Of a stretch of 53,524 nt of DNA, positions 25,423 to 34,440 are shown piece after piece (position 1 is the stretch's first letter; each line of letters starts with the position of its first letter). The DNA comes from Segatella copri (GTDB taxonomy: Bacteria > Bacteroidota > Bacteroidia > Bacteroidales > Bacteroidaceae): the NCBI RefSeq assembly GCF_019127135.1, contig NZ_JAHOEA010000027.1, positions 1 through 53,524 of the forward strand, written 5' to 3'. The notes beneath the pieces were generated by a model. The model was not told where the DNA came from. It saw nothing but the letters and a program-made list of their open reading frames with translations, and ran no database searches. The translations under genes were made by a program, and so were the position numbers.

Positions 25423-26883
25423 TTAATATTGGTTTGTACCATGAATATTACCACCTCTGCAGCTCCATGTAGATTTCTCCGGGCCGGCAAAGATCTTAAT
25501 AGCAGCAACATTACCGCCGATATAAGAAACATAGAGCATCTGGTTCTCGCCGATAGTCATACCAGACATAATCTTGGCATTATTATCTGTACCTTCTGAG
25601 TCCATGTGCCAAAGTTCCTCGCCATTAGCGCTGTTTACTGCGTAGATGCGACCGGCGCCGCTACCGAAATAAACAGTTCCCTTATCGTCGAGAACAGGGA
25701 AGCAATAAGTAGGAGCAGCATCAATAGTAAACTTCCACTTCAACTGTCCAGCCTTATCTACAGAGTTGAGAGCCTTGCCACCCTTGTCTGTAAAGTAGAT
25801 ATTGCCGCTCTTGTCAACAATAGGAGCATAGATATCACCCGCAGCTTCAACGTTCCACTTGGTAGAACCATCTGCTGTGTTCAAAGCCAGCAAACCTGCA
25901 CCACCAATCTGGGCAGCATAAAGAGTTTCGCCATCCAAAGCGAAAGAACCGATTTCGGTTACCTTACCGGCTACCTTCCAAAGTTGAGTGCCATCGGCCT
26001 TGAAACCATAAATAGTAGTACGTGTACCTACATAGATATTGCCTGTCTTGTCTATAGCTACAGCTCCAGCCTTGTTCTTTGTACCAGCCAGTTTAACTGA
26101 CCAGTTCTTAACACCAGTAGCTGTATTGATAGAATGGAGAATGTTGTCGCCATCAAGGATATAAACTGTCTGTCCGTCAGCAGTTACAGCAGGGAAACAG
26201 TCCAGATTCTTGTTGGCAGCTCCTGTAGCGTATGTCCACTTCTGTGTTCCATCGCTATTGATAGCATACAAGGTTGCGTTGCGAGCACCCTGATACAAAG
26301 TACCGTCTTTGCCTACTGCTACACCACCACCATAAGTAGTCTTAGGGATGGAAGCGGTCCATTTCACAGTACCAGTCATCGCATCAAAAGCAGTAACATC
26401 ACCCGTAGCACCTGCAGAAGGCAAGTAGAATGTATTTCCGTCTGAAGAGAATACTGCATTTGCAGTCTTCACCATACCACCGTTAGGCATATCTGTAGAC
26501 CAAACCTTGAAAGGCTCTGTATCAGAAACAGGTCTTGCCTTTGTTGTAGAAATCATAGAACGCTGGTTGCCATAGATGGCCTGGATGGTGATGGTATAAG
26601 TAACCTTGTTAACCAAACCTGTTATAGTATATGAGGTAGTCTTTGCATCCAACTCTACAGAACCACCTTCGTATGTAGCAACTTCCGGTGTCCAATTGAC
26701 CAAATAACCTGTTGGGTTGGCTCCCTGCATAGGAGCCCATTCCAACAATACCTTCTCATCTTGTGCCGTAGCGTTCAAAGTACCTACCTGGCAAATGTCC
26801 CAACTTGCTTTTGGAAGATCATCGCTACAAGAACCGAGAATAAAAACTGTCACTAAAGACAGCAAATATATAATCTTTTTCAT
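25423..26883 (-). CDS. PQQ-like beta-propeller lipoprotein with N-terminal fibronectin III domain
   Basis: This 486-aa lipoprotein has the lipobox LGSC, one fibronectin type III domain (about residues 35-115: KVLLEWAPMQGANPTGYLVN, TSYTITGLVNKVTYTITIQA), then a propeller of PQQ/BamB-like repeats (FDAMTGTVKWTASIP, INSDGTQKWTYATG, INTATGVKNWSVKL, LNTADGSTKWNVEA, VNSANGEELWHMDS). Each repeat ends in the W pattern typical of the fold. PQQ enzyme ligands are not obvious, so it is probably a binding or scaffold protein at the cell surface that works with SusD. It lies 14 nt after susD. Confidence 0.88.
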   Translation of the reverse strand: MKKIIYLLSLVTVFILGSCSDDLPKASWDICQVGTLNATAQDEKVLLEWAPMQGANPTGYLVNWTPEVATYEGGSVELDAKTTSYTITGLVNKVTYTITIQAIYGNQRSMISTTKARPVSDTEPFKVWSTDMPNGGMVKTANAVFSSDGNTFYLPSAGATGDVTAFDAMTGTVKWTASIPKTTYGGGVAVGKDGTLYQGARNATLYAINSDGTQKWTYATGAANKNLDCFPAVTADGQTVYILDGDNILHSINTATGVKNWSVKLAGTKNKAGAVAIDKTGNIYVGTRTTIYGFKADGTQLWKVAGKVTEIGSFALDGETLYAAQIGGAGLLALNTADGSTKWNVEAAGDIYAPIVDKSGNIYFTDKGGKALNSVDKAGQLKWKFTIDAAPTYCFPVLDDKGTVYFGSGAGRIYAVNSANGEELWHMDSEGTDNNAKIMSGMTIGENQMLYVSYIGGNVAAIKIFAGPEKSTWSCRGGNIHGTNQY

Positions 26884-26897
26884 GTTTTAACCGTTTA

Positions 26898-28295
26898 TTA
26901 ATTGTTGTCATATCCAGGGTTCTGCCAGAGGATAGACTTGTCGCCTACCTTTTCAATCTCCTGCTGAGGAATAGGGAAGAGTAATTGATAATCTTTGATT
27001 TCAACACCATTCTCAGCCATCACGCTCTTTGCAAATCCCATTCTTACCAAGTCGAACCAGCGCTGACCCTCATAAGGGAATTCTCTCTGGCGTTCAACCA
27101 AGATGCCCTTGCGGAACTTCTCCTGTGTAGGCAACTGTTTTACAGTCAGATTAGAAATGCCAGCTCTCTGTCTTACGGCGTTGAGATACTTCAGGGCAAG
27201 TGAACCCTCAGATGCATCATACTGAATCTCGTTGAGCGCTTCTGCATACATCAGAAGAACATCTGCGTAGCGAAGAAGGATCTGATCATTACCTACAGTC
27301 TTGAAGGTAGGGCTCTTTGTATCATAGAATTTATTCATCAAACGAACGTTTTTCTCAACCTGTACGTATGTTATGAGGTCTTTGCGATCATCACCTGTAG
27401 GGAATGTGTTGAGCAGAGAACTTGTCTGGTTGGTATCATCAGATGCGTTGGTGAGATTGTACCAGTAACTATGTCCCTCTCCCTCTATTTCCTTGTTGAA
27501 ATGTACGGCGAAGATAATCTCATTATTATTCTTGTTATCCACATCGAAGACTTGGGCGATAGGGCTTACCAACTGATATTTTCCGATTAACTGAGAAAGA
27601 ATGTCTTTAGCCTCAGTCCATTTGTGGAAAGTAAGATACACCTTACCGAGCAAAGCTTTGGCAGCACCAGAGGTAGCTCTACCCATATCTGCAGAAGAGT
27701 AAGTTTCTGGAAGATAGTTGTTGTCAACAATCTCCTTCAAATCTCCGGCAATCAAATCGAACATCTGCTCATCAGAATATCTCGCAACTTTCAGAGCCTC
27801 CGCAGCACTTACTACATGCTTGGTAGCAGGAACGCCACCCCAAATGCGGTACATGTTAAAATAGTTCAAAGCTCTGATAAACATCGCTTCGCCCTTGTAC
27901 TGCTTCTTCAGGTTTTCTGCAAAGTTTGCACCATCAATCTGGTCGAGCAAGAGATTACAACGATAAACGTTGTTGTTGAAGTTCGCCCAGTAAGAACTGA
28001 GGATTCCATTAGATGGTTTCTCTGTGAAATGGTCGATATCGTAACGGTCCTGGGTACCTGCTGTTGGGGCGCCCAAAGAAAGATTGTCACTACGATACTC
28101 GCAGCATTCTGTATAGAAATTCACCTGTGACTGCAATTTTGCGTAGCAGCCGATAACTGCTACATTATAATCGCTCGCAGTCTTATATACTTTGTCAATG
28201 GTTACGCTGCTTGCTGGTTCCAAATCGAAGAAGCTGTCTCCGCAAGAGGTCATGAGCAGGGTTGCCAATGATGCTAATACTAATATCTTTTTCAT
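26898..28295 (-). CDS. SusD/RagB-family lipoprotein
   Basis: This is the partner of the SusC that precedes it by 13 nt. The 465-aa protein has the lipobox MTSC, the opening CGDSFFDLEPASSVTIDKVY, the helical segment GEAMFIRALNYFNMYRIWGGVP, and the conserved end GILVERQREFPYEGQRWFDLVRMG. The neighbouring genes suggest the ligand carries a phosphodiester, perhaps lipid-derived or teichoic-acid-like, but the protein sequence alone does not show this. Confidence 0.96.
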   Translation of the reverse strand: MKKILVLASLATLLMTSCGDSFFDLEPASSVTIDKVYKTASDYNVAVIGCYAKLQSQVNFYTECCEYRSDNLSLGAPTAGTQDRYDIDHFTEKPSNGILSSYWANFNNNVYRCNLLLDQIDGANFAENLKKQYKGEAMFIRALNYFNMYRIWGGVPATKHVVSAAEALKVARYSDEQMFDLIAGDLKEIVDNNYLPETYSSADMGRATSGAAKALLGKVYLTFHKWTEAKDILSQLIGKYQLVSPIAQVFDVDNKNNNEIIFAVHFNKEIEGEGHSYWYNLTNASDDTNQTSSLLNTFPTGDDRKDLITYVQVEKNVRLMNKFYDTKSPTFKTVGNDQILLRYADVLLMYAEALNEIQYDASEGSLALKYLNAVRQRAGISNLTVKQLPTQEKFRKGILVERQREFPYEGQRWFDLVRMGFAKSVMAENGVEIKDYQLLFPIPQQEIEKVGDKSILWQNPGYDNN

Positions 28296-28308
28296 GTCGC
28301 TATATTCT

Positions 28309-31300
28309 TTATAATGTGAGATTCAAACCAAACATATATGTTCTTGCCAAAGGATAAGTACCATAGTCCTCACCTGGAGTCAGGTTCTTGGAAGGACGGG
28401 CATTTACCTCTGGGTTGTAGCCGCTGTAGTTGGTAATAGTGAAGAGGTTCTGTCCAGAAACATAAACTCTCATCTTCTCAACCTTAAACTTCTGAGTAAG
28501 TGCACGAGGCAAAGTATAACCTAATGACAGGTTCTGGAGACGGAGGTATGAACCGCTCTCCAAGTGCCAGGTAGAAGTACGGCTGTTGTAACCTGTCTGC
28601 TTACGGTTTGCCTTATTTACCGAACCGCTGCCTGGATTCTCAGGACTCTTCCAACGGTCGAGAGCAATCTTGGTACCATTGGTGTTACCCTCCATATTGT
28701 CGAGGTAGCGCTTGTTCAAGTTCAGAATCTTGTTGCCATATACACCCTGGAAGTTGAAGTCCATATCGAAACCTGCATACCAGAGCTTACCGCCGAAGCC
28801 GTATGTGAACTTAGGCATGTAGTTGCCGCAGATTGTACGGTCTTTATCCAAATCCAACTTGCCGTCTCCGTCAACATCAACGAATCTGAAGTCACCTACT
28901 TCTGTGTTGTCGAAGTGAGGATACTTTTTCAAGTCTTCTTCTGTAGCAAAGATGCCGTCCTGTACCAGGAGGTAATAGTTACCGATAGGCTTTCCTACCT
29001 CTGTAATATAATATGCGTGTCCTACACTACCCGAAGAAATGATAGGCGCATTACCAGGACCTAACTCTTTCACTTCATTGGTGTTCTTGGCATAGTTGGC
29101 ATTAAATGAATAGCCGAAGCCATTAGCAAATGTATGCTGTGATGTCAAAGCTAATTCCCAACCGCGGTTGTTTACCTTACCCAGATTCTGAAGTGAGGTG
29201 CTGTAACCTGTCAACAGAGGTACTGGTACATAAAGCAACATGTTTGAAGTGTTGGTATTGTAATAGTCTACAGAGAATCCAATGTAGCCGTCAAACATCT
29301 GAAGGTCGATACCGGCGTTGATCATCTGGTTCTTCTCCCAGCTCAGGTCATCGCGCTTGATGTTGTCTGGTTTATAACCATAATGCAACAAACCTCCATT
29401 GGTACCTAAGATGTAATTGTCTGTTGACATGGTTGCCAAATGGTCGTAGTTACCAATCTCAAAGTTACCGGTTACACCATAGCTGGCACGAATCTTCATA
29501 TCATTAACGAAAGACAACTCCTTTATGTTCTTGAAGAACTTTTCGTCGCTGATACGCCAAGCTGCTGAGGCTGATGGGAAGTAACCCCAACGGTTGTTCT
29601 TACCGAAACGTGAAGAACCATCAGTACGGATGGCTGCAGAAAGCATGTAGCGTCCTTCGTAGTTGTACTGAACACGAGCCAGGTAAGAAGCAATAGACCA
29701 TTGTGTCTTGTCAGAACCACCCTTGGTTACCGTACCGCCATTTACGGTCTGGATGTAATCATTAGGGTAATCGGTTGCTGTTACGTTGTCGGTCTTCTTG
29801 GTTTCTTTCTGAGCAGACTGTACAAGTATGGCTGTAATGTTGTGCTTCTTATTGATTGTTGTTGTGTAAGTCAACTGATTTTCAACCAACCAGTTAAAAA
29901 AGAAACTGGAAGAGCTGTAACCTGTTGGGTTTGAAGGAGAATCATAGTAGTCCTTTCCCTTCAAAGGCAAACCAGACTGGCGATATTTATCATTATGAGC
30001 ACCATAATAATCACCACCCAAAGACAACTTATAGGAAAGCCCCTTTATCAGTTCCAATTCTGCATAAGCCTTACCTGTAATAGACATGCGGTCGGTAACA
30101 TTAGACTGCAAGCGAGCCATCGCAACAGGGTTCATCACCTCGTTGTGCTCATAGTCTGTACCAATTCGCCAATATCCATTACCCTGGAAGTTATATGAAC
30201 CGTCTGCGTTGTATACAGGGAAGGTTGGAGGCATCATCAAAGCTGATTGAACAATACCACCTGCACCAGATGCATCTACTGTATTAGAAACAGAATAAGA
30301 AGGAGCGAAGTTAACACCGAACTTCAAGCGCTTGTGCTGACCTGAGAGATTCATGCGGGCACCAAACTTCTCGAAGTCAGAACCGATAATAGTACCTTCC
30401 TTCTTCATATAGTTGCCTGATACGAAATAGTTGACGCTGTTAGACTTACCTGAAAGTGAAATGTTGTGTCCGGTAGTCATCGCTGTGCGGAAGATAGCAT
30501 CCTGCCAGTCTGTATCTGTCAAGCCCTTAACACCCTCCAGATATGGGAACAAATCGGTTGCAATCTGCATGTAACCTTTAGGGCGTACGCTGTTTGGGTC
30601 ACTTGCAGATGCACCAGGAACTTTAGAAAGATATGCGTTGTTACGTGCATCCTTTACGAATTCTGCATATTCGTAAGCGTTCATCATATCGAGTTTCTTT
30701 GATACGTTCTGCACACCTACATAACCATCGTAAGAAACAGAGAGCTTGTCAGAGGTACCCTTCTTGGTTGTAACGAGAACTACACCATTAGAACCACGGC
30801 TACCATAGATAGCTGCTGCAGAAGCATCCTTCAAAACTTCAACAGACTCAATATCGTTGGTGTTCAGGTTGGCAAAACCACGCTCCATAGGAACACCATC
30901 TACTACATAGAGAGGGTCGCTACCGGCGTTGACGGTACTTACACCACGAACGCGAATGCTTACGCTACCCTCTGGGTCTCCGCTAGGTACAGTTACCTGT
31001 ACACCAGGCATCTTACCTGCCAAGGCCTGACGGAAGTCGGTAGAAGGATTGTTGGCAAGAGCCTCTGCCTTGACAGAAGACACAGCGGTAGATACGTCGC
31101 GCTTCTTCTGCACGCCGTAACCTACAACCACAACTTCTTCCAATACCTTATTATCATCTGCCAGGTTTACATTGATTACTTCGCGACCATTCACCTTGAT
31201 GTCCTGGTCCTTGCAGCCAATGTATGATACTGCCAACATACCGTCGGCAGGAATCTCGATGGTATAGTTGCCGTCAAAATCGGTTACAACACCATTGGTG

Positions 31301-31707
31301 GTGGTACCCTTCTCCATGACGGTAGCGCCGATAACTGGCTCGCCAGTTTCGTCTTTCACTACACCACGTACCTTGATTTTCTTGCCATGAGCCTGAGATT
31401 TAGCTTTTTGCTGAGGCTTGATGACGATGTAGTTGCCTTCCATCTCATAGGTAAAATTAGTACCTTTGAGCAATTGGTTCAACATACCAAAGACATCATC
31501 ACTTTTCTTGGTTAATGTAACCGAACGGTTAGCATTCAACTGTGAGGAGTTGTAGGCAATCTTGTACTTAGATTCCTTTTCAATCTTCTCAAAAGCTGAC
31601 TTAAGCGTTACCTTGTTTGAGCTGAAGCTGACGTTCTGAGCCGAAAGGGTCATCTGGCCTGCCAGGAGCAAACAGAAGCATGACGCAGAGATTCGTTTAA
31701 GATTCAT
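28309..31707 (-). CDS. SusC/RagA TonB-dependent receptor with STN signalling domain
   Basis: This 1132-aa receptor begins with a signal peptide (ISASCFCLLLAGQMTLSAQ) and an STN domain (VTLKSAFEKIEKESKYKIAY to YEMEGNYIVI, about residues 30-98). A carboxypeptidase-D-like domain (VRGVVKDETGEPVIGATVME) and the plug (ASAAAIYGSRGSNGVVLVTT) precede the barrel, which ends in MFGLNLTL. The STN domain is the part of FecA-like receptors that contacts FecR across the periplasm, so the ligand-loaded receptor probably triggers the FecR/sigma pair at 32719-34328. An upstream sequence shared with the fecR leader (31752-31781) supports this. It is the first gene of a six-gene operon. Confidence 0.96.
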   Translation of the reverse strand: MNLKRISASCFCLLLAGQMTLSAQNVSFSSNKVTLKSAFEKIEKESKYKIAYNSSQLNANRSVTLTKKSDDVFGMLNQLLKGTNFTYEMEGNYIVIKPQQKAKSQAHGKKIKVRGVVKDETGEPVIGATVMEKGTTTNGVVTDFDGNYTIEIPADGMLAVSYIGCKDQDIKVNGREVINVNLADDNKVLEEVVVVGYGVQKKRDVSTAVSSVKAEALANNPSTDFRQALAGKMPGVQVTVPSGDPEGSVSIRVRGVSTVNAGSDPLYVVDGVPMERGFANLNTNDIESVEVLKDASAAAIYGSRGSNGVVLVTTKKGTSDKLSVSYDGYVGVQNVSKKLDMMNAYEYAEFVKDARNNAYLSKVPGASASDPNSVRPKGYMQIATDLFPYLEGVKGLTDTDWQDAIFRTAMTTGHNISLSGKSNSVNYFVSGNYMKKEGTIIGSDFEKFGARMNLSGQHKRLKFGVNFAPSYSVSNTVDASGAGGIVQSALMMPPTFPVYNADGSYNFQGNGYWRIGTDYEHNEVMNPVAMARLQSNVTDRMSITGKAYAELELIKGLSYKLSLGGDYYGAHNDKYRQSGLPLKGKDYYDSPSNPTGYSSSSFFFNWLVENQLTYTTTINKKHNITAILVQSAQKETKKTDNVTATDYPNDYIQTVNGGTVTKGGSDKTQWSIASYLARVQYNYEGRYMLSAAIRTDGSSRFGKNNRWGYFPSASAAWRISDEKFFKNIKELSFVNDMKIRASYGVTGNFEIGNYDHLATMSTDNYILGTNGGLLHYGYKPDNIKRDDLSWEKNQMINAGIDLQMFDGYIGFSVDYYNTNTSNMLLYVPVPLLTGYSTSLQNLGKVNNRGWELALTSQHTFANGFGYSFNANYAKNTNEVKELGPGNAPIISSGSVGHAYYITEVGKPIGNYYLLVQDGIFATEEDLKKYPHFDNTEVGDFRFVDVDGDGKLDLDKDRTICGNYMPKFTYGFGGKLWYAGFDMDFNFQGVYGNKILNLNKRYLDNMEGNTNGTKIALDRWKSPENPGSGSVNKANRKQTGYNSRTSTWHLESGSYLRLQNLSLGYTLPRALTQKFKVEKMRVYVSGQNLFTITNYSGYNPEVNARPSKNLTPGEDYGTYPLARTYMFGLNLTL

Positions 31708-31751
31708 ACTTTATCTTTTTAAGTTAATAATAATTTGCTTGTTACGTCTTG

Positions 31752-31781
31752 AAGACAACGGGAAAGAGAGTTACACCCAAT
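31752..31781 (-). promoter_or_regulatory. Candidate ECF-sigma promoter of the susC operon
   Basis: On the minus strand ATTGGGTGTAAC (31781-31770), 12 nt, then TGTCTT (31757-31752). The same two blocks with the same 12-nt gap lie before fecR. The GTAAC and GTC-like blocks have the look of ECF -35 and -10 elements. The susC ATG is 45 nt beyond the second block. Confidence 0.65.
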
Positions 31782-31880
31782 TACAAAACTGTTAAAATGA
31801 AGTTTTTCTGAAAAAAAATATCTTGTGTTCGCAAACACCCTATAAAATTCTTCTTTTGGAAATTATAAATACATAAGATG

Positions 31881-31922
31881 AAGGCTCTAAATTAGCATTT
31901 CTTGCTACTAATTTAGAGCCTT
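31881..31922. terminator. Strong hairpin between susC and the HAD gene
   Basis: A perfect 15-bp stem, AAGGCTCTAAATTAG (31881-31895) with its complement (31908-31922). The T-run is on the plus-strand side (GATTTTTTTT). On the minus strand it lies 65 nt after the HAD stop and before the susC promoter, so it probably ends the HAD transcript and isolates the two units. Confidence 0.75.
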
Positions 31923-31986
31923 GATTTTTTTTAAAAAGTAATGCTTTGGGTATGGAAATAGCAGTAATGCTTTTGATAATCAGAAC

Positions 31987-32598
31987 TTACTTCGTTCTTT
32001 CCTCAGACAGAATTTTTCTCAATTCCCGCTCGTACTGCTCTGCATCCTCAAAGCAGATGGCCTGCATTCCGAAACGCTGGGCGGCTTCTACATTCTCTAT
32101 CCTGTCGTCAGCAAAAAGGCATTCTTCCGGTTTCAGATTGTATTTCTGGCAGATTCTTTCATAAATAGCCCTATCGGGTTTGATGATTTTCTCTTCTGAA
32201 GAAATCACCTGTCCTTCCAGAAGTTGGAAGATGGGATATTGGGCCATCGTTTCGTGAACCTTGGTACACCAGTTGGAAAGTCCGTAAAGGTGGTAGCCTT
32301 CTGCCTTCAACTGGGTCAGCAAGGTGCGCATTCCTTCCTTCTCGCCCCTTACAAATTCGTTAAAGCGCTGGGCTACGGTTGCTATTTCTTCCTTATATTG
32401 CGGCATGATCTGCTGCATCTTGCAGAAGGTTTCTTCGAAAGAATCTCCGCGATCCATATTCTCGTTCCACTTGCCGTCTATCAGGAGATGATAGAATTCT
32501 TCAGCCTGTTCGTGGGTTTTGAAAATCTGGTCAAGCGTTTCAAAGTATTCGTAATCTACGAGTACTTTTCCAAAATCAAAAATCAAATTCTTTATCAT
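31987..32598 (-). CDS. HAD-superfamily hydrolase (YihX-like)
   Basis: This 203-aa cytoplasmic enzyme has the HAD motif I (IKNLIFDFGKVLVDYE, with the DxG variant FDFGKVL instead of DxD), motif II in GLSNW, motif III lysine (SSEEKIIKPDRAIYE) and motif IV (CLFADDRIENVEAA). The start resembles the HAD-IA group that includes the sugar-phosphate phosphatase YihX. In DFGKV the second aspartate of the usual DxD is glycine, as in several members of this group. It lies between fecR and susC on the same strand and could act on an imported phosphate ester, but this is only inferred from position. Confidence 0.88.
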   Translation of the reverse strand: MIKNLIFDFGKVLVDYEYFETLDQIFKTHEQAEEFYHLLIDGKWNENMDRGDSFEETFCKMQQIMPQYKEEIATVAQRFNEFVRGEKEGMRTLLTQLKAEGYHLYGLSNWCTKVHETMAQYPIFQLLEGQVISSEEKIIKPDRAIYERICQKYNLKPEECLFADDRIENVEAAQRFGMQAICFEDAEQYERELRKILSEERTK

Positions 32599-32662
32599 GA
32601 TATTTCCCGTTTATGTTATTATTTCTGTTTTCATATCCCGTGCAGAGATACTCTTTTATGAA

Positions 32663-32696
32663 AAAAGGCGCATCATTTTTACATAATGCGCCTTTT
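32663..32696 (-). terminator. Terminator of the sigma/fecR unit
   Basis: AAAAGGCGCAT (32663-32673) pairs with ATGCGCCTTTT (32686-32696), 12-nt loop. On the minus strand the stem runs into TTTTTT, 23 nt after the fecR stop. Confidence 0.88.
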
Positions 32697-32718
32697 GTTT
32701 ACCTATTATAATATATGC

Positions 32719-33729
32719 CTACCTGATGATTACTTCATCTTTCTTCACTTCATATTCCAGACCAGGAACCAGGTTCTTCAGGACAGACATGGCTCCCGAG
32801 AGGGTCTCGCCACGGTTGAAATGAACTGTAACCTTCGTGTTCTGGTGAATCTTTGAACGGAAGATGAATTTCACTCCGTATGCATTACCCAGAATCTTAC
32901 CAGCTTCTGCCAGCGTTACATCGTTCAGGTCAATCTCCTTGTTGCGCCAGCTTGTACCATCTTCTTCGGCCGAAACCTTGCGGAGGTTTACAGCCTTGGT
33001 CTTTACATTATATACTAACTGGTCGTTAGGCTTCATGTTGTAGACCTTGTTTTCCTGACCTATGATGCGGAGTTCAATCTTGCCGGTTTTGAGTGTGGCA
33101 GATACTTCATCTGTATTTGAATAAGATGAAACCGTAAAAGAGGTGCCCAAGTCGGTAATCTCGAAATGAGGAGTGCTGACGTGGAACGGCTGTGCATCAT
33201 CATGCCTGATGTCGAAGAATGCCTCTCCCGACAGGAAAACCTTGCGTTCTTCTGCTCCCTTGAAAGAGGAAGGATAGAGGAGTACGGAACTCTGGCTGAG
33301 TCTTACTTTCGTTCCGTCTGCCAAGGCGATGACTTTGCTCTCTTCGTTGATGGTATGCTCCTGGAGCATGGTTGCCAGTTTTGCATCCTTGAGTTGGTTG
33401 TTCATCTGGACGTAGAGCTTGCCGAATACAATCAGCATCAGCAGCGGTACGAAGACGGCAGCCAGTTTGGCAAAGTTGAAGATTCGAAGCGATTTTTTCT
33501 TTTTTATTTCTCTTGTTTCTTCTGTTTCGAAGAGGCGGTTGTATGCAGCAGAAATTTCTTCTTCTTCCATATAGGCTGAATCAGCCTTGTCCCATAATTC
33601 TCTAAATGCCTCGTTCGCCTCTTTATCGTCTTGTGTATTGGAAATCCTATCTAATACCCTTTCTTTTATTTCATCCGGCACATTGTGCCCGCTATAATAA
33701 TCTATGATATCCCTTATCTTTGTTGCCAT
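32719..33729 (-). CDS. FecR-family anti-sigma factor
   Basis: This is the inner-membrane anti-sigma factor that would hold the adjacent ECF sigma until the STN domain of SusC signals. The 336-aa protein has an N-terminal cytoplasmic part, one membrane span (LAAVFVPLLMLIVFGKLYV, about 85-105), a FecR domain (EESKVIALADGTKVRLSQSS to YSNTDEVSATLKTGKIELRI) and a C-terminal STN-contacting DUF4974-like domain (IDLNDVTLAEAGKILGNAYG to EVKKDEVIIR). The ATG at 33729 is chosen over an in-frame ATG at 33786, which lies inside the sigma gene. The gene starts 41 nt after the sigma stop. A candidate ECF promoter lies in that gap and inside the sigma 3' end. Confidence 0.95.
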   Translation of the reverse strand: MATKIRDIIDYYSGHNVPDEIKERVLDRISNTQDDKEANEAFRELWDKADSAYMEEEEISAAYNRLFETEETREIKKKKSLRIFNFAKLAAVFVPLLMLIVFGKLYVQMNNQLKDAKLATMLQEHTINEESKVIALADGTKVRLSQSSVLLYPSSFKGAEERKVFLSGEAFFDIRHDDAQPFHVSTPHFEITDLGTSFTVSSYSNTDEVSATLKTGKIELRIIGQENKVYNMKPNDQLVYNVKTKAVNLRKVSAEEDGTSWRNKEIDLNDVTLAEAGKILGNAYGVKFIFRSKIHQNTKVTVHFNRGETLSGAMSVLKNLVPGLEYEVKKDEVIIR

Positions 33730-33751
33730 AATAAAAACTTCATTTATTTTT

Positions 33752-33781
33752 AAGACATGTTTCAATGGTGTTACACCCAAT
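33752..33781 (-). promoter_or_regulatory. Candidate ECF-sigma promoter before fecR
   Basis: On the minus strand ATTGGGTGTAAC (33781-33770), 12 nt, then TGTCTT (33757-33752). It matches the sequence before susC at every base of the first block, the spacing, and the second block. The TAA within GGTGTAAC is the stop codon of the sigma gene, so the promoter overlaps coding sequence. Confidence 0.65.
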
Positions 33782-34328
33782 GGCAAGGTAACAAAATCAT
33801 CAAATATAAGGCTTTTTTAATTTCTTTAAGAGCTAGGTTAAGATGATTTTCTACCGTTTTCTTCTGAATACCCAGGCGCTGGGCTATCTCTTCGTTCTTG
33901 AGATGCTGTTCGCGGCTCATGCGATAAATCTGCTGGCGTTGTTGCGGCATGCTTTCTACCACCATGTCGATGAGCAGTTGGGTATCCTTTGCCACCACAT
34001 CGTCATGTGGCGAAGATTCGTTGGCGTATCTGTCTGGCAGACTGTCAATATCTATTGGGATGATGTGCTTGGAGGAAATATAGTTGATGACAGTATATTT
34101 TGCCAAAATAAAGAGGTAGGAATCGAAGTCCTGGATATCGGCAAACTTCTCGCGTTTGTTCCATACCTTTAAGAAGATGAGCTGGCTGACGTCATCAGCA
34201 TCATCTTCGTTTTTCAAGAGCATGGCCACAAAACGGTGTACCTTAGGATAGAACCTGCGGAACATCGTTTCGTATGCTTTCTTGTCTCCTTTCGACATTA
34301 ATAATATTGTTTCTTTTTCTATTTCCAT
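33771..34328 (-). CDS. ECF-type RNA polymerase sigma factor (FecI-like)
   Basis: This 185-aa protein has sigma region 2 (YETMFRRFYPKVHRFVAMLL, ADDVSQLIFLKVWNKREKF, FDSYLFILAKYTVINYISS) and region 4 (MPQQRQQIYRMSREQHLKN, EEIAQRLGIQKKTVENHLN, ALKEIKKAL). It belongs to the FecI-like ECF group typical of Bacteroidota SusCD loci. fecR follows. Its product probably directs transcription of the susC operon and of fecR. A housekeeping -7 box (34364-34371) lies 36 nt upstream and no copy of the ECF motif is seen there. Confidence 0.95.
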   Translation of the reverse strand: MEIEKETILLMSKGDKKAYETMFRRFYPKVHRFVAMLLKNEDDADDVSQLIFLKVWNKREKFADIQDFDSYLFILAKYTVINYISSKHIIPIDIDSLPDRYANESSPHDDVVAKDTQLLIDMVVESMPQQRQQIYRMSREQHLKNEEIAQRLGIQKKTVENHLNLALKEIKKALYLMILLPCHWV

Positions 34329-34363
34329 TCTTGCGATTATGTATGTTTAATACGATAATAGCT

Positions 34364-34371
34364 GCAAAATT
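34364..34371 (-). promoter_or_regulatory. -7 box of the sigma gene promoter
   Basis: TAATTTTG on the minus strand matches TAnnTTTG. Near the expected -33 position CTTG is seen in place of TTTG. It would give housekeeping-level expression of the sigma factor. Confidence 0.5.
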
Positions 34372-34440
34372 AAACAAAATATCTGAAATTGCAAGCTTTT
34401 GCGGGCATTATTTCGGGAAAGGCACATAAAAATGTCCTTT

